The position numbers and the translations under genes were made by a program. This document shows positions 25,225-34,223 of a DNA stretch of 64,000 bases, one piece after another. Numbering within the stretch: the stretch's first letter is position 1; each line of letters starts with the position of its first letter. This DNA is from JAXLYE01 sp046351595. Lineage in GTDB: Bacteria; Myxococcota_A; Polyangia; Palsa-1104; JAEUJZ01. The stretch is from assembly GCA_046351595.1 (NCBI GenBank), contig JAXLYE010000007.1:62001-126000 (forward strand), written 5' to 3'. The notes beneath the pieces are model-generated. The model was not told where the DNA came from. It did no database searches and was given only the letters and a program-made list of their open reading frames with translations.

Positions 25225-25273
25225 ACGGGGGCACGGGGGCACGGGGGCCCGGGGGCACGGGGGCACGGGGGTC
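25225..25273 (+). repeat. G-rich 8-bp repeat upstream of tyrS
   Basis: Six copies of cgggggca (one with c, one with t) place six runs of five G on the plus strand, 70 bases before the tyrS start codon. This can form a G-quadruplex in the leader RNA or DNA. It lies in the 303-base gap between the divergent membrane-protein and tyrS genes, which holds no other gene. A small stem CTTGC / GCAAG precedes it. Confidence 0.7.
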
Positions 25274-25342
25274 CGAGGCGCCGCGGCCCGGCGGCGGTTC
25301 CGCGGACCCGGCCTTTGCGATATCGTGCGGGCGAGGTTCGCC

Positions 25343-26686
25343 GTGTCGCAAAACCCAGATCCCAAAGACCTTCTCTCGGAGCTGTCCTGGCGCGGGCTGC
25401 TCCACCAGGCCACGCACGAGGCCGCGCTGCGCCAGCACCTCTCGACGGGCGTGCGCAGCGGCTACGTCGGCTTCGACCCGACGGCGGACTCGCTGACCGT
25501 CGGCAACTTCATCGCGATCAAGCTGCTCATGCACCTGCAGCGCGCCGGGCACCGGCCGGTGGTGGTGCTGGGCGGCGGCACGGGCCTCATCGGCGATCCG
25601 TCGGGCAAGTCGGCCGAGCGGCAGCTGCTCGATCGCGCCGCGGTCGAGCGCAACGTCGAGTCGCAGCGCCGCATCTTCGAGCGCCTGCTCGACTTCTCGG
25701 GGCCGCGCGCCGCGACGCTGCGCAACAACCTCGAGTGGCTCGGCTCGCTGACCTTCATCGAGGCGCTGCGCGACGTCGGCAAGTACTTCTCGGTGAACGC
25801 GATGCTGCAGCGCGACTCGGTGCGCGAGCGCCTGCACCACCGCGAGCAGGGCATCAGCTACACCGAGTTCAGCTACATCCTTCTGCAGGCGTACGACTTC
25901 CTGCACCTGCACCGCACCGCCGGCGTCACGCTGCAGATGGGCGGCTCGGACCAGTGGGGCAACATCGTCAGCGGCTGCGACCTGATCCGCCGCCTCAGCC
26001 CCAGCGCGGCCGGGGCCGGGCCCGGGGTCGGAGATGCGGAAGGCGGCCAGCCCGAGGCCTTCGCCATCACCGCGCCGCTGGTGACGCGCGCCGACGGCGG
26101 CAAGTTCGGCAAGACCGAGGCCGGCGCGATCTGGCTCAGCCCCGAGCGCACCAGCCCCTACGCCTTCTACCAGTTCTGGCTGAACACCGAGGACGTGGAC
26201 GTCGTCCGCTACCTCAAGCTGTTCACGTTCCTGCCCGAGGCCGAGGTCGGCGAGCTCGCCGCCACGCACGACAAGGACGCCGGCCAGCGCGCCGCGCACC
26301 GCGCCCTGGCCCGCCACATGACCGAGCTGTTGCACGGCCCGACGGAGCGCGCCCAGGCCGAGGCCGCGTCGCAGGCGCTGTTCTCGGGCGAGGTGGCGGC
26401 GCTGCCGCTGCGCACGCTCAACGAGGTCTTCGCCGCGGCGCCGAGCACCGATCTCTTGCGCACCGAGCTGGAAGGCGAGGGCATGCCGCTCTCGGAGCTC
26501 TTGTCGCGCACGCCGCTGGTCAAGTCCAAGCGCGAGGCCCGCGAGCTCCTGCAGAGCGGCTCGATCAGCGTCAACGGCCGCCGCGTCGTCGCCGACGAGC
26601 GGCTCACCCCGAGCGAGCTGCTGCACGGCGAGGTGATCGCGCTGCGCCGCGGCAAGAAGATCTGGCACCTCACCCGCTGGAAGTGA
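25343..26686 (+). CDS. tyrS: Tyrosyl-tRNA synthetase
   Basis: The protein has 447 residues, within the family range. It charges tRNA-Tyr with tyrosine. The class I features are present: YVGFDPTADSLTVGNF with the HIGH-equivalent, GGGTGLIGDPSGKS, the tyrosine-binding QMGGSDQWGNI and KFGKTEAG in place of KMSKS. The C-terminal S4 domain reads LVKSKREARELLQSGSISVNG. A Gly/Pro-rich insert (SAAGAGPGVGDAEGGQ) follows DLIRRLSP. GTG 25343 is chosen because the family begins shortly before DLLSELSWRGL; a GTG at 25325 is possible. The gene is followed at 9 bases by the DUF962 gene. Confidence 0.95.
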   Translation: MSQNPDPKDLLSELSWRGLLHQATHEAALRQHLSTGVRSGYVGFDPTADSLTVGNFIAIKLLMHLQRAGHRPVVVLGGGTGLIGDPSGKSAERQLLDRAAVERNVESQRRIFERLLDFSGPRAATLRNNLEWLGSLTFIEALRDVGKYFSVNAMLQRDSVRERLHHREQGISYTEFSYILLQAYDFLHLHRTAGVTLQMGGSDQWGNIVSGCDLIRRLSPSAAGAGPGVGDAEGGQPEAFAITAPLVTRADGGKFGKTEAGAIWLSPERTSPYAFYQFWLNTEDVDVVRYLKLFTFLPEAEVGELAATHDKDAGQRAAHRALARHMTELLHGPTERAQAEAASQALFSGEVAALPLRTLNEVFAAAPSTDLLRTELEGEGMPLSELLSRTPLVKSKREARELLQSGSISVNGRRVVADERLTPSELLHGEVIALRRGKKIWHLTRWK

Positions 26687-26695
26687 TCGCACACC

Positions 26696-27079
26696 ATGTC
26701 CACATCCACGAACCCTTCCGATCCGAGCACGTCCCAGTCCCCCGCGGCTCCTACTACCTTCGAGGAGTTCTGGCCGATCTACGTCGGCTTCCACCAGCAC
26801 CCGGTCAACCGCGCGCTGCACTTCGCCGGCACCACCGCGGGCTTCGCCCTCTTGGCGCTCGGGCTGCGCCGCCGCAAGCTGGGGCTGCTCCTGGCGGCGC
26901 CGGTCGTCGGCTACGGGGCCGCCTGGATCGGCCACTTCTTCGTCGAGAAAAACCGCCCCGCGAGCTTCAACAAGCCGCTGTGGTCGTTCCTGGGCGATCA
27001 GCGCATGTGGTGGAAGACGCTGCGCGGCCAGATGTCCGACGAAGTTGAGAAGGTCCGCCGGGCGTCCGCTGCGACCTGA
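26696..27079 (+). CDS. DUF962/Mpo1-like membrane protein
   Basis: The protein has 127 residues. A short Ser/Thr/Pro-rich start is followed by TFEEFWPIYVGFHQHPVNRALHFAGT, GLLLAAPVVGYGAAWIGHFFVEKNRPASF and LWSFLGDQRMWWKTLRG. This is the full DUF962 signature, with the conserved His residues in HQHP, LHF and GHFF. Yeast Mpo1 of this family is an iron-dependent dioxygenase of 2-hydroxy fatty acids; whether the bacterial form does the same is not shown. Two hydrophobic helices suggest the inner membrane. It starts 9 bases after tyrS and probably shares its transcript. Confidence 0.85.
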   Translation: MSTSTNPSDPSTSQSPAAPTTFEEFWPIYVGFHQHPVNRALHFAGTTAGFALLALGLRRRKLGLLLAAPVVGYGAAWIGHFFVEKNRPASFNKPLWSFLGDQRMWWKTLRGQMSDEVEKVRRASAAT

Positions 27080-27094
27080 TCCGGTCTCGCGCCG

Positions 27095-27142
27095 CTCCCG
27101 CTCCCGCTCCCGCTCCCGCTCCCGCTCCCGCTCCCGCTCCCG
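27095..27142. repeat. Hexanucleotide repeat (ctcccg) x8
   Basis: Eight perfect copies of ctcccg lie between the DUF962 and RDD genes. On the minus strand the run would encode Gly-Ser repeats, but no gene there is supported. Confidence 0.9.
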
Positions 27143-27257
27143 CCTCCCGCGCCGCCCGGCGCGCCGTTCCGATCGCGCCCCGGCCGCCTACATCCCGCCC
27201 GCTCTGTGCCGTAAACCCCGTCGCCATTTCGGGCTGCGGCACAAGCGGCGGCAAAGA

Positions 27258-27286
27258 TTGCTCTTTGCAGCGCGCCTCGATAAAGT
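27258..27286 (+). promoter_or_regulatory. Possible sigma-70-type promoter of the RDD gene
   Basis: TTGCTC (27258-27263) and TAAAGT (27281-27286) are separated by 17 bases. The -10 box ends only 6 bases before ATG 27293, so a transcript would be leaderless or nearly so. That fits the lack of a ribosome binding site before this ATG. Confidence 0.35.
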
Positions 27287-27292
27287 ACTCCC

Positions 27293-27817
27293 ATGGCTCT
27301 AGTCGCCACATCCGCTCTGCAGCCCTCTATAGACTCCGCGTCTACACCGCGGACGACATACCGCGCGGCCGGCTTCTTCCGGCGAGCCGGCGCCGCGGCG
27401 ATCGATCTGCTGCTGCTGCTGCCGGTGCTGGCGCTGGCAGGACTGGTGATGTGCCTGCTCATCGGCCAGCCGGTGCCGCGGCTGGCGGAGCTCAGCCCGG
27501 ACCTGCTCCTGGCGGCGCTGCTCGACGGCAGCGCGGCGGGCGAGGCGCTGCTCGGCCTGGGCATCGTGGTGACGATGCTCTACTTCTTCCTGTTCCACGC
27601 GGCGCGCGGCCAGACCCCGGGCAAGCAGCTCCTGGGTCTGATGGTGGTGACGGTCTACGGCGAGCGCCCCGGCGTCGCCCGCAGCCTGCTCCGCACGCTG
27701 TGTTACCTTGTTTCGATCCTGCCGTTCTCGCTTGGCCTGCTGTGGGTGGGCTTCGATCGCGAGAAGCGCGCGCTGCATGACTGGCTGTCGGGAACCTACG
27801 TGGTGCTGGCGCAATGA
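27293..27817 (+). CDS. RDD-family membrane protein
   Basis: The protein has 174 residues. It has the RDD pattern: Arg and Asp in GFFRRAGAAAIDLLLLL, then hydrophobic helices (VLALAGLVMCLLIG, GIVVTMLYFFLF). The family motif GQTPGKQLLGLMVV follows, and the protein ends with DREKRALHDWLSGTYVV. RDD proteins sit in the inner membrane; some have been linked to Na+/H+ exchange, but the role of most is unknown. The stop overlaps the start of the next gene by four bases (ATGA), so the two are translationally coupled. Confidence 0.85.
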   Translation: MALVATSALQPSIDSASTPRTTYRAAGFFRRAGAAAIDLLLLLPVLALAGLVMCLLIGQPVPRLAELSPDLLLAALLDGSAAGEALLGLGIVVTMLYFFLFHAARGQTPGKQLLGLMVVTVYGERPGVARSLLRTLCYLVSILPFSLGLLWVGFDREKRALHDWLSGTYVVLAQ

Positions 27818-30800
27818 GCTCACGCCTCTCGTCTCTGCTGGTACAAGACGGACTGGTCTCGGCACAGAAGGTCGCCGAGGCGTTCGGGCGCCAGGTCATC
27901 CACGGCGGCGCGCTCGACTCGTGCCTCATCGAGCTCAAGGCGCTCGACGAGGACGAGCTCTTGAGCTACCTCGGCCGGGCCGCCGGGCTGCCGACGCAGC
28001 CGCGCGGCATCCACGCCGGTGAGCTGCCGCGCGCCGACGTGCTCGAGGTGTTCAGCCGCGAGGTCGCCGAGCGCTTCCGCGCCGTGCCGACGCAGCTCCT
28101 TGCGGGCGGCGTGCTGCGCGTGCTGGTGCCCGACGGCGTCGACCTGGGCGAGATGGACAACCTGGCGCTGACGGTGCAGCAGCGCATCGAGCCGTGGATC
28201 GTCCTGGAGGCCCGCTTCGTCGAGGCCATGGACAAGGTCTACGGCGCGGGCGTGCCCAGCCGCTTCGCGCGCCTTCTGCAGCGCAGCGACAAGGCGCACC
28301 AGACCAAGAGCTGGCCGGCGCCGCGCCTGATTGATCCGCTGCCGCGCTTCGGCAGCCTGGCGACGCTGCGCCTGGTCCCGGCGCCGCCGCCGGCCCCGGA
28401 GCCGGTGGTCAAGCCCGTCGAGCCGGTCGCGCCACCCGTGGCCGCACCGCCGGCGGAGCCGGTCGCCGCGCCCGCCGTGGTCCAGGCGGTGGAGCCGGTT
28501 GCGCCGACGGGGGTCGCACCGGTGGAGCCGGTTGCGCCGCCGGTGGAGCCGGTCCGGCCGGAAGCGCCCGCGGTCGCCGCGCCGGTGGAGCCGGTTGCGC
28601 CGCCGGTGGCTGCGCCGGTGGAGCCGGCCCGGCCGGAACCGCCCGCGGTCGCCGCGCCGGTGGAGCCGGTCGGCGAGGTTCGTCCCGCCGTGGCGCCCGT
28701 CGAGCCCGCGCCGACGTCGGCTGCCGCGGCCAAGGCGCCCGAAGAGGATACGAAGGGGACCGCCGCGCTCAAGGCGCCCGAGGAGCAGCCGGCCGCGCCC
28801 GTGCCGACGCCCAGCGCGCCGGCCGTCGTCGAGCGCGCGCCCGAGGCGGCCCCGCTGCCTGTCGCGGCCGCGGCGCCGACCGCCGCTCCGAGCCAGCCGC
28901 CGGTCGCGCCGAGCGCCGAGGCCAAACCCAGCGCCGCCGTGCCCGAGCTCGAGCCGACGGTCATCGTCGATCCGCGCCGCTTCGGCGTCGAGAAGTCGGG
29001 GCCGGCGATCTCCAGCCCGACCGCCAGCAACCGCCGCGACACGCCCTCGCGCGTGCCGGTGGTGGTCGAGCAGAGCTCGGGCATCAGCGCCGACGGCATC
29101 GACGCGCTGAGCATGGACGACTGGCTGTCCGCGGTGAACTGGCTGACCGGGCCGAGCGGCAAGACGCCGCCGCCGAGCACGCGCACGCCCGTGCCCGCGG
29201 CCAAGCCGAGCGAGGCCCCGGCCGCCGCCGAGCCGACCCCGGCGAGCACGGCCCCGGCCGCCCCGACCGCGACCCAGCCGGCGGCTCCGGCCGAGCCGAC
29301 GCCGACCCCCGAGGTGCAGGTCCCGGCCCAGGCCACACAGCCGGCCGCGGCGACCCCGGAGCCGACGCCCGGGGTGCCGGTCGCGCCGCCTGTGGCGACG
29401 CCGCCCAGCACCGCCTCGCCGCCGGGCCGCAAGCGCCGCCGCGGCAAGGAGGTCCAGCCGACCAAGCCGGCGGTCGCCGCGACCAAGCCGCAGGCCGCTG
29501 CCCCGACGGGCAAGCCGGTGCCGCCGAGCGGCAAGCCGGCGACCCAGGCGGTGGCGCAGCCCGCGGGCAAGCCGGCCCAGGCCGCGACGCCGATCAGCAA
29601 GCCGGCGGTGACGCCGGTCCAGAAGCCGGTGCAGCCGGTGCAGCCGGTGGCGACCAGGTCGCAGCCGAGCAAGCCGGTGCAGCCGGCGCGCCCGAGCACG
29701 CCGGTGGTGACGCCGGTGGCGTCGGTGGCGCCGGTGGCGCACGCCGCCACGCCGACGCTGGCCGAGCCGCCCGTCGAGCCGCGCCCGGTCGAGCCGCGCC
29801 CGGTCGAGCCGATTCCGGCGGTGGCGCCGATCGCCACCGCGCCGCTCCCGGCGGCCGCGGCCGAGCCCGAGAGCGCCCGCACGCCCGAGACCGGACCGCC
29901 CGCCTTCGAGGAGCCGATCGCCGCGCCGCCGGTGCCGGAGCCGGTGCCCGAGCCCATCAACAGCGGCCGCCTGGGCGAGCGCATCGTCGAGGATCTGGGC
30001 CCGACCCCGAAGCGGCCCGTAGAGCCCGTCAAGCCGGCGGCCCGGCCGGAGCCGGTCGTGGCCAAGCCCGAAGCCCGGCCGACCGCCAAGCCGGAGCCGG
30101 CGCCCGTGGCCAAGGTCGCGGCCCGCCCCGAGGCGAAGCCGGAGAGCAAGACCGAGGCGAAGCCGGAGAGCAAGACCGAGGCGAGGCCGGAGAGCAAGAC
30201 CGAGGCGAAGCCGGAGAGCAAGACCGAGGCGAAGCCGGAGAGCAAGACCGAGGCGAGGCCCGAAACCAAGACCGAGGCGAAGCAGGCAGCCAAGCCCGAG
30301 TCGGCGGCCAAGCTCGCGGCGAAGCCGGAGACCCGGCCCGAGCCGGCGGCGAAGCCGGAGACCCGGCCCGAGCCGGCGGCGAAGCCGGAGACCCGGCCCG
30401 AGCCGGCGGCGAAGCCGGAGACCCGGCCCGAGCCGGCGGCGAAGCCGGAGGGCAGGACCGAAGCGAAGCCTGTGCAGGAGGAGCCCGCCCTCTCGGAGGC
30501 GCCGCCGCCGTCGGCGGAGTCGCCGGTGCCGGTGCTGCGGCCGCGGCCGCGTGTGGTGCAGGCGCTGTCCGAGCCGGGCTCGGCGCCGCTGTCGCTGGAG
30601 GCCGCGCGCGAGATCATCAGCGCGGCCGCGGATCGCGACACCGTGTTCGAGGCGCTGTGCCGCGGCCTGCGCGGGCGCGTCGGCTTCGCCGCGGTGCTGA
30701 CCGTGCACGGCGACGTGGCCTTCGGGCGCGTGGCGCTGCAGGACACGTGGCTGGAGCGCGACAAGCTGGGGCGCATCTCGGTGAACCTCGATCGCGGCTC

Positions 30801-32328
30801 GCCGTTCCGGCAGGCCATCCGCAGCCGCGCGCCGATCGCGGGCCGCGTCGGCGAGCAGGCGGCGAGCAGCGATCCGCTGCGCGCCCTGGGCCGCAGGCCG
30901 CCGCTGCCGGGCGCGGTCCTGCCGATCCTGGTGCGCGGCAAGCCGGTGGCTCTGGTCTACGTCGACGACGACGGCAGCGAGCTGCCGGGCGAGCTCTTGG
31001 ACGACTCGCGGCCGCTGCTGGCCGAGGCCGGGCAGGCGCTGCAGCGGCTGTCGCTCAAGGGCAAGACCGGGGGCCTGGCGACGAGCGACGTCGGCGGCCA
31101 GGTCACGGCCGAGCACGCGACGACCGGCACCAGCAGCTACCGCGCGCCGTCCCAGAAGAGCCCTGGCGAGCAGGCGGCTCCGGCCGCGGTCTCGCCCGTG
31201 CCAGCGGTGATCCCGGCGGCGATCCCGTCGGCGATTCAAGAGCAGCCGACCACGCCGCTGCGGGTCGGGGCCGCGGACAAGGGCAAGGCGCGCTCGCCGG
31301 TGCCGGCGGCGGTGACGGCTTCGGTGACCGACTCGCCGACGCCGCTGCCGACGCCGCTGCCGCCCGAGGTCACGGCGCCCATGGGCCTGAAGCCGCCGGC
31401 GCCGCCGGCGGACAAGACCGTGCCGATCTCGGTGGGCGGCAAGCCACTGCCGGGGCCCGCGGCCGAGCAGGTGCCGGCGGGCTGGAGCGCGCTGGTCGAG
31501 AGCGCGGCCAAGGGCGATGCGCAGGCCGCGGCCAAGCTGCTCGGCGGCGGCGTCGAGGCGGCGCGGGCCGTGGTCGCCGCGCTGCCCGGGCCGCTGCGCA
31601 AGGAGGAGCGCCACGCGCTCGGCGATCCGTCGGGCGGGCCGGTGTTCTCGCGCGGGCCGCTGCTCGGGCTGGTGCTGCGCCTGGGCGCGGCCGCGATCAC
31701 GCCGCTGCTCGAGCGGCTGAAGGACCCGTCGACGACGGCCGAGGTGCGCTACTACATCGCGCTGTGCTTCGCCGAGGCGCCGGTGCTGGCGGCGATCGCC
31801 CCGCTGGGCGAGCAGCTGTTCGACAAGGACGAGACGGTGCGCACGGCCGCGGTGACGGCGCTGCGCAGCTTCGCGCCGGGCCCCGAGCTCTTGGCCCTCG
31901 TCAGCCGACTGCGCGATGAGGTCGACGGCGGCGATGCGACGCGGGTGCGCTACGCGGTCGACGCCCTGGGCGAGCTGCGCGTGGTCGCGGCGGTGCCGCA
32001 GCTCATCAACCTGCTCGACTCGGACGAGCCGGCGCTGGTCGATGCGCTGGGGCGCGCGCTGCAGAGCATCACCAAGCAGGACTTCGGGCGCAGCCGCGTG
32101 CGCTGGGCGGCGTGGTGGCGGCGGCACCAGGAGCAGCCGCGCCTGCAGTGGCTTCTCGACGGGCTGGCCAACCCGAGCGCGATGCTGCGCTCGGCCGCCC
32201 AGGAGGAGCTGGCGGCGCTGTGCGGCGACGTGGTGGGCTACCGCTTCGATCAGCCGCGGCGCGAGCGCGACGTGCTGCGCCGACGCTGGGTCGAGTGGTG
32301 GCAGCGCCGCGGCTTCCCGGTGGAGTAG
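27814..32328 (+). CDS. Large protein: MshEN-like N-domain, Pro/Ala/Lys-rich stalk, GAF domain, HEAT repeats
   Basis: The protein has 1504 residues. Residues 1-150 resemble the GspE/MshEN N-terminal domain (SSLLVQDGLVSAQKVAEAF, LDEDELLSYLGRAAGLP, RVLVPDGVDLGEMDNLAL). That domain in type II secretion and pilus ATPases can bind c-di-GMP, but no ATPase follows here. Residues ~190-920 are low-complexity Pro/Ala/Glu/Lys with two in-frame tandem repeats. Residues ~930-1075 are GAF-like (REIISAAADRDTVFEALCRG, LPGAVLPILVRGKPVALVYV). Residues ~1320-1500 are helical HEAT-type repeats (LRDEVDGGDATRVRYAVDAL, PQLINLLDSDEPALVDALG). It is coupled to the RDD membrane gene by a 4-base overlap. It may be a scaffold near the membrane; the function is not known. 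Confidence 0.75.
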   Translation: MSSRLSSLLVQDGLVSAQKVAEAFGRQVIHGGALDSCLIELKALDEDELLSYLGRAAGLPTQPRGIHAGELPRADVLEVFSREVAERFRAVPTQLLAGGVLRVLVPDGVDLGEMDNLALTVQQRIEPWIVLEARFVEAMDKVYGAGVPSRFARLLQRSDKAHQTKSWPAPRLIDPLPRFGSLATLRLVPAPPPAPEPVVKPVEPVAPPVAAPPAEPVAAPAVVQAVEPVAPTGVAPVEPVAPPVEPVRPEAPAVAAPVEPVAPPVAAPVEPARPEPPAVAAPVEPVGEVRPAVAPVEPAPTSAAAAKAPEEDTKGTAALKAPEEQPAAPVPTPSAPAVVERAPEAAPLPVAAAAPTAAPSQPPVAPSAEAKPSAAVPELEPTVIVDPRRFGVEKSGPAISSPTASNRRDTPSRVPVVVEQSSGISADGIDALSMDDWLSAVNWLTGPSGKTPPPSTRTPVPAAKPSEAPAAAEPTPASTAPAAPTATQPAAPAEPTPTPEVQVPAQATQPAAATPEPTPGVPVAPPVATPPSTASPPGRKRRRGKEVQPTKPAVAATKPQAAAPTGKPVPPSGKPATQAVAQPAGKPAQAATPISKPAVTPVQKPVQPVQPVATRSQPSKPVQPARPSTPVVTPVASVAPVAHAATPTLAEPPVEPRPVEPRPVEPIPAVAPIATAPLPAAAAEPESARTPETGPPAFEEPIAAPPVPEPVPEPINSGRLGERIVEDLGPTPKRPVEPVKPAARPEPVVAKPEARPTAKPEPAPVAKVAARPEAKPESKTEAKPESKTEARPESKTEAKPESKTEAKPESKTEARPETKTEAKQAAKPESAAKLAAKPETRPEPAAKPETRPEPAAKPETRPEPAAKPETRPEPAAKPEGRTEAKPVQEEPALSEAPPPSAESPVPVLRPRPRVVQALSEPGSAPLSLEAAREIISAAADRDTVFEALCRGLRGRVGFAAVLTVHGDVAFGRVALQDTWLERDKLGRISVNLDRGSPFRQAIRSRAPIAGRVGEQAASSDPLRALGRRPPLPGAVLPILVRGKPVALVYVDDDGSELPGELLDDSRPLLAEAGQALQRLSLKGKTGGLATSDVGGQVTAEHATTGTSSYRAPSQKSPGEQAAPAAVSPVPAVIPAAIPSAIQEQPTTPLRVGAADKGKARSPVPAAVTASVTDSPTPLPTPLPPEVTAPMGLKPPAPPADKTVPISVGGKPLPGPAAEQVPAGWSALVESAAKGDAQAAAKLLGGGVEAARAVVAALPGPLRKEERHALGDPSGGPVFSRGPLLGLVLRLGAAAITPLLERLKDPSTTAEVRYYIALCFAEAPVLAAIAPLGEQLFDKDETVRTAAVTALRSFAPGPELLALVSRLRDEVDGGDATRVRYAVDALGELRVVAAVPQLINLLDSDEPALVDALGRALQSITKQDFGRSRVRWAAWWRRHQEQPRLQWLLDGLANPSAMLRSAAQEELAALCGDVVGYRFDQPRRERDVLRRRWVEWWQRRGFPVE
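30133..30435 (+). repeat. Two in-frame tandem repeats in the 1504-residue protein gene
   Basis: 30133-30276 holds six 24-bp units encoding A(K/R)PE(S/T)KTE. 30316-30435 holds four nearly identical 30-bp units encoding AAKPETRPEP. Both unit lengths keep the frame. They form a charged, Pro-rich stalk. Confidence 0.9.
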
Positions 32329-32346
32329 CCGCCGGCGCCGGCCGCG

Positions 32347-32730
32347 CTACCGCAGGCCCGTCGGGTCGAGGTGCCGGAGCAGGAGCTCGACGAGCTCCTC
32401 GCGGTCCGCGGACTTGCTGAGGTAGCCGTCGGCACCGTGCTCGGCCGCGAGCTCGCGCAGCGTGCTCTCGGGCTCGGACGAGTAGAAGAAGACGCGGATG
32501 GGGCTGTAGTCGCGCTTGAGCAGCGTGCACAGCTCCTCCCCGCTCAGCACCGCCATGCGCAGATCGAGCAGCACCGCGTGCGGGCGGCGGCCGAGGTGGG
32601 GCAGGGCCTCGCGCAGCGAGCGCGCCCTCTGCACCACCATGCCGGTGACCTGCAGCCGCCGCGCGGTTACGTCGAGGAAGCGCTCATCGTCATCGATCAG
32701 GAGGATGCGGGGAGCGCCTTCCGGCTTCAT
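32347..32730 (-). CDS. Single-domain response regulator
   Basis: The protein has 127 residues and is only a receiver domain: RILLIDDDERFLDV with the acidic pair, the phospho-acceptor Asp in VLLDLRMAVLSG, Ser in FFYSSEPES and Lys in YLSKSADREE. There is no output domain, so it probably acts by protein contact or as part of a phosphorelay. Its ATG overlaps the stop of the upstream histidine kinase gene by four bases, which makes that kinase its likely partner. The 3' end is 18 bases from the end of the convergent large gene. Confidence 0.9.
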   Translation of the reverse strand: MKPEGAPRILLIDDDERFLDVTARRLQVTGMVVQRARSLREALPHLGRRPHAVLLDLRMAVLSGEELCTLLKRDYSPIRVFFYSSEPESTLRELAAEHGADGYLSKSADREELVELLLRHLDPTGLR

Positions 32731-34223
32731 ACGCGCAGCGTCTTGTACGCACCGGAGCGTCGATCGGTTGCCTGGACGCGGACCGGCAGGCGGACCGTGA
32801 ACTGGCTGCCCTGGCCCGGCGCGCTGTCGACCTGGATGTCGCCGCCCATCATCTGGCTGAAGCGCTGCGCGATGGCCAGCCCGAGGCCGGTGCCGCCGTA
32901 GTGGCGGTGGGTCGAGGTGTCGACCTGCGAGAAGGGCCGGAACAGGCGCTGCATCTGCGACGGGGTCATGCCGATGCCGGTGTCGCGGATGACGATCTCC
33001 ACCTGGTCGTTGCGGCTGGCGGCGCGGCGGATGTCGACGAACAGATCGCCGTCCTGGGTGAACTTGGCGGCGTTGGTGAGGATGTTGTTGAGGATCTGGC
33101 GGACCTTGATGTGGTCGGCAAAGATCGGGAACGGGCCGCCCTCGGCGGACAGGTGCAGCCGGTTGTTGTTGCGCGTAAGCTGCGGCCGCAGCCCGCGCAC
33201 CACCGCGGTGACCAGCTCCAGGAGCTCGAAGTCCTCGAGGAACAGCTCCATCTTGCCGGCCTCGATCTTCGACATGTCGAGGATGTTGCCGATGAGGGTC
33301 AGGAGGTTCCGGGCGGCGTCGCGGATCTGCTGGATGTCGGCGACCAGATCGAGCAGGCCGTGGCCGCGCACGCTGTCGTGGAGCAGCTCGGCGTAGCCGA
33401 TGATGGCGTTGAGCGGCGAGCGCAGCTCGTGGCTGGCGATGGCCAAAAAGGCGCTCTTCTTCTGGTTCGCGTCCTCGGCGGCCTGGCGCGCGGCCTCGGC
33501 CTCGGCGAGCGCGGCGCTGAGCTGCGCGGTCGCCTCGCTGACCTTCTGGCGCAGGTTGTTGCGCTCGGTGACGACGGCGGCGCGGTAGCGGACCGCGGAC
33601 AGCGTGTGCGCGAGCGTGAACAGCATGTGCTTGAACTGCTGCGCCTCGTGCTCCCACGGCGGCGGGTGGAGCGCCAGCGCGCGCTCGCTGCGCGCCACCA
33701 GCAGCACCAGGTCGTTGTCGACGCTGCGCACCGCGCCGCTGCCCGGCGTGATGGGCCCGCACATGAACCAGCGCAGCACCGCCTGCGGCTTCTGATCGCC
33801 GGTCAGCGACGCGATGACGAGCTGGCCGCGCTCGCGCGCGGTGTTCGCCAGATCGACGACGCGCGCCTCATCGGATTCGGGAATGGTGACGCCGTAGCTC
33901 GTCTGCTTGGTCGCCGAGAGCACCGCCGCGAAGTCGTAGGCGGACTCGGTGACCAGCGCCTCGACGAGCCGGCGCAGCGCGACGTCGAGCTGGGTCGCGG
34001 TCGACAGCATCGCCAGCGTCTGGTGCATGCGCTCGACCCAGCCGCGGTAGGCGTGGTACTCGCGCTGCAGGCTGAGGAGCTCCTGATCGCGCTGCTTGAG
34101 CAGCTCGACGGGATCGGGCCGCTCGGTGCGCAGCGGCGATGGCGCCGGCGCCTCGGCGGCCGGGTCGTGTGGATCGGAAGGCGGCGGGGCTGATTCGGTC
34201 CCCCGGTGCACGTCCTCGCTCAT
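32727..34223 (-). CDS. Soluble hybrid-less histidine kinase
   Basis: The protein has 498 residues from ATG 34223, chosen because ggaggggtcgcc precedes it; an ATG at 34241 is also open. A disordered Pro/Ala/Ser start is followed by a coiled coil (PVELLKQRDQELLSLQREYH). A GAF-like region comes next (~70-200; QLDVALRRLVEALVTESAYDF), then a second coiled coil. HisKA is clear, with the phospho-accepting His in IASHELRSPLNAIIGYAE. HATPase has NNILTNAAKF, RDTGIGMTPSQ and YGGTGLGLAIAQRF. No membrane helix is visible, so it senses something in the cytoplasm or through a partner. It overlaps the receiver-only gene by four bases and should phosphorylate it. Confidence 0.92.
   Translation of the reverse strand: MSEDVHRGTESAPPPSDPHDPAAEAPAPSPLRTERPDPVELLKQRDQELLSLQREYHAYRGWVERMHQTLAMLSTATQLDVALRRLVEALVTESAYDFAAVLSATKQTSYGVTIPESDEARVVDLANTARERGQLVIASLTGDQKPQAVLRWFMCGPITPGSGAVRSVDNDLVLLVARSERALALHPPPWEHEAQQFKHMLFTLAHTLSAVRYRAAVVTERNNLRQKVSEATAQLSAALAEAEAARQAAEDANQKKSAFLAIASHELRSPLNAIIGYAELLHDSVRGHGLLDLVADIQQIRDAARNLLTLIGNILDMSKIEAGKMELFLEDFELLELVTAVVRGLRPQLTRNNNRLHLSAEGGPFPIFADHIKVRQILNNILTNAAKFTQDGDLFVDIRRAASRNDQVEIVIRDTGIGMTPSQMQRLFRPFSQVDTSTHRHYGGTGLGLAIAQRFSQMMGGDIQVDSAPGQGSQFTVRLPVRVQATDRRSGAYKTLRV

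Noticed and set aside
22872..25226. 784-codon minus-strand frame running through the 21-bp array
   Set aside because: It overlaps the membrane-protein gene in another frame, consists of Arg/Gly/Ala stretches and crosses repeat units with single-base losses.
27820..32127. Open frame of 1435 codons on the minus strand opposite the large scaffold gene
   Set aside because: It is Arg/His/Gly-rich, has no domain or ribosome binding site, and mirrors a plus-strand gene with clear domains. In this GC-rich DNA antisense frames stay open by composition.
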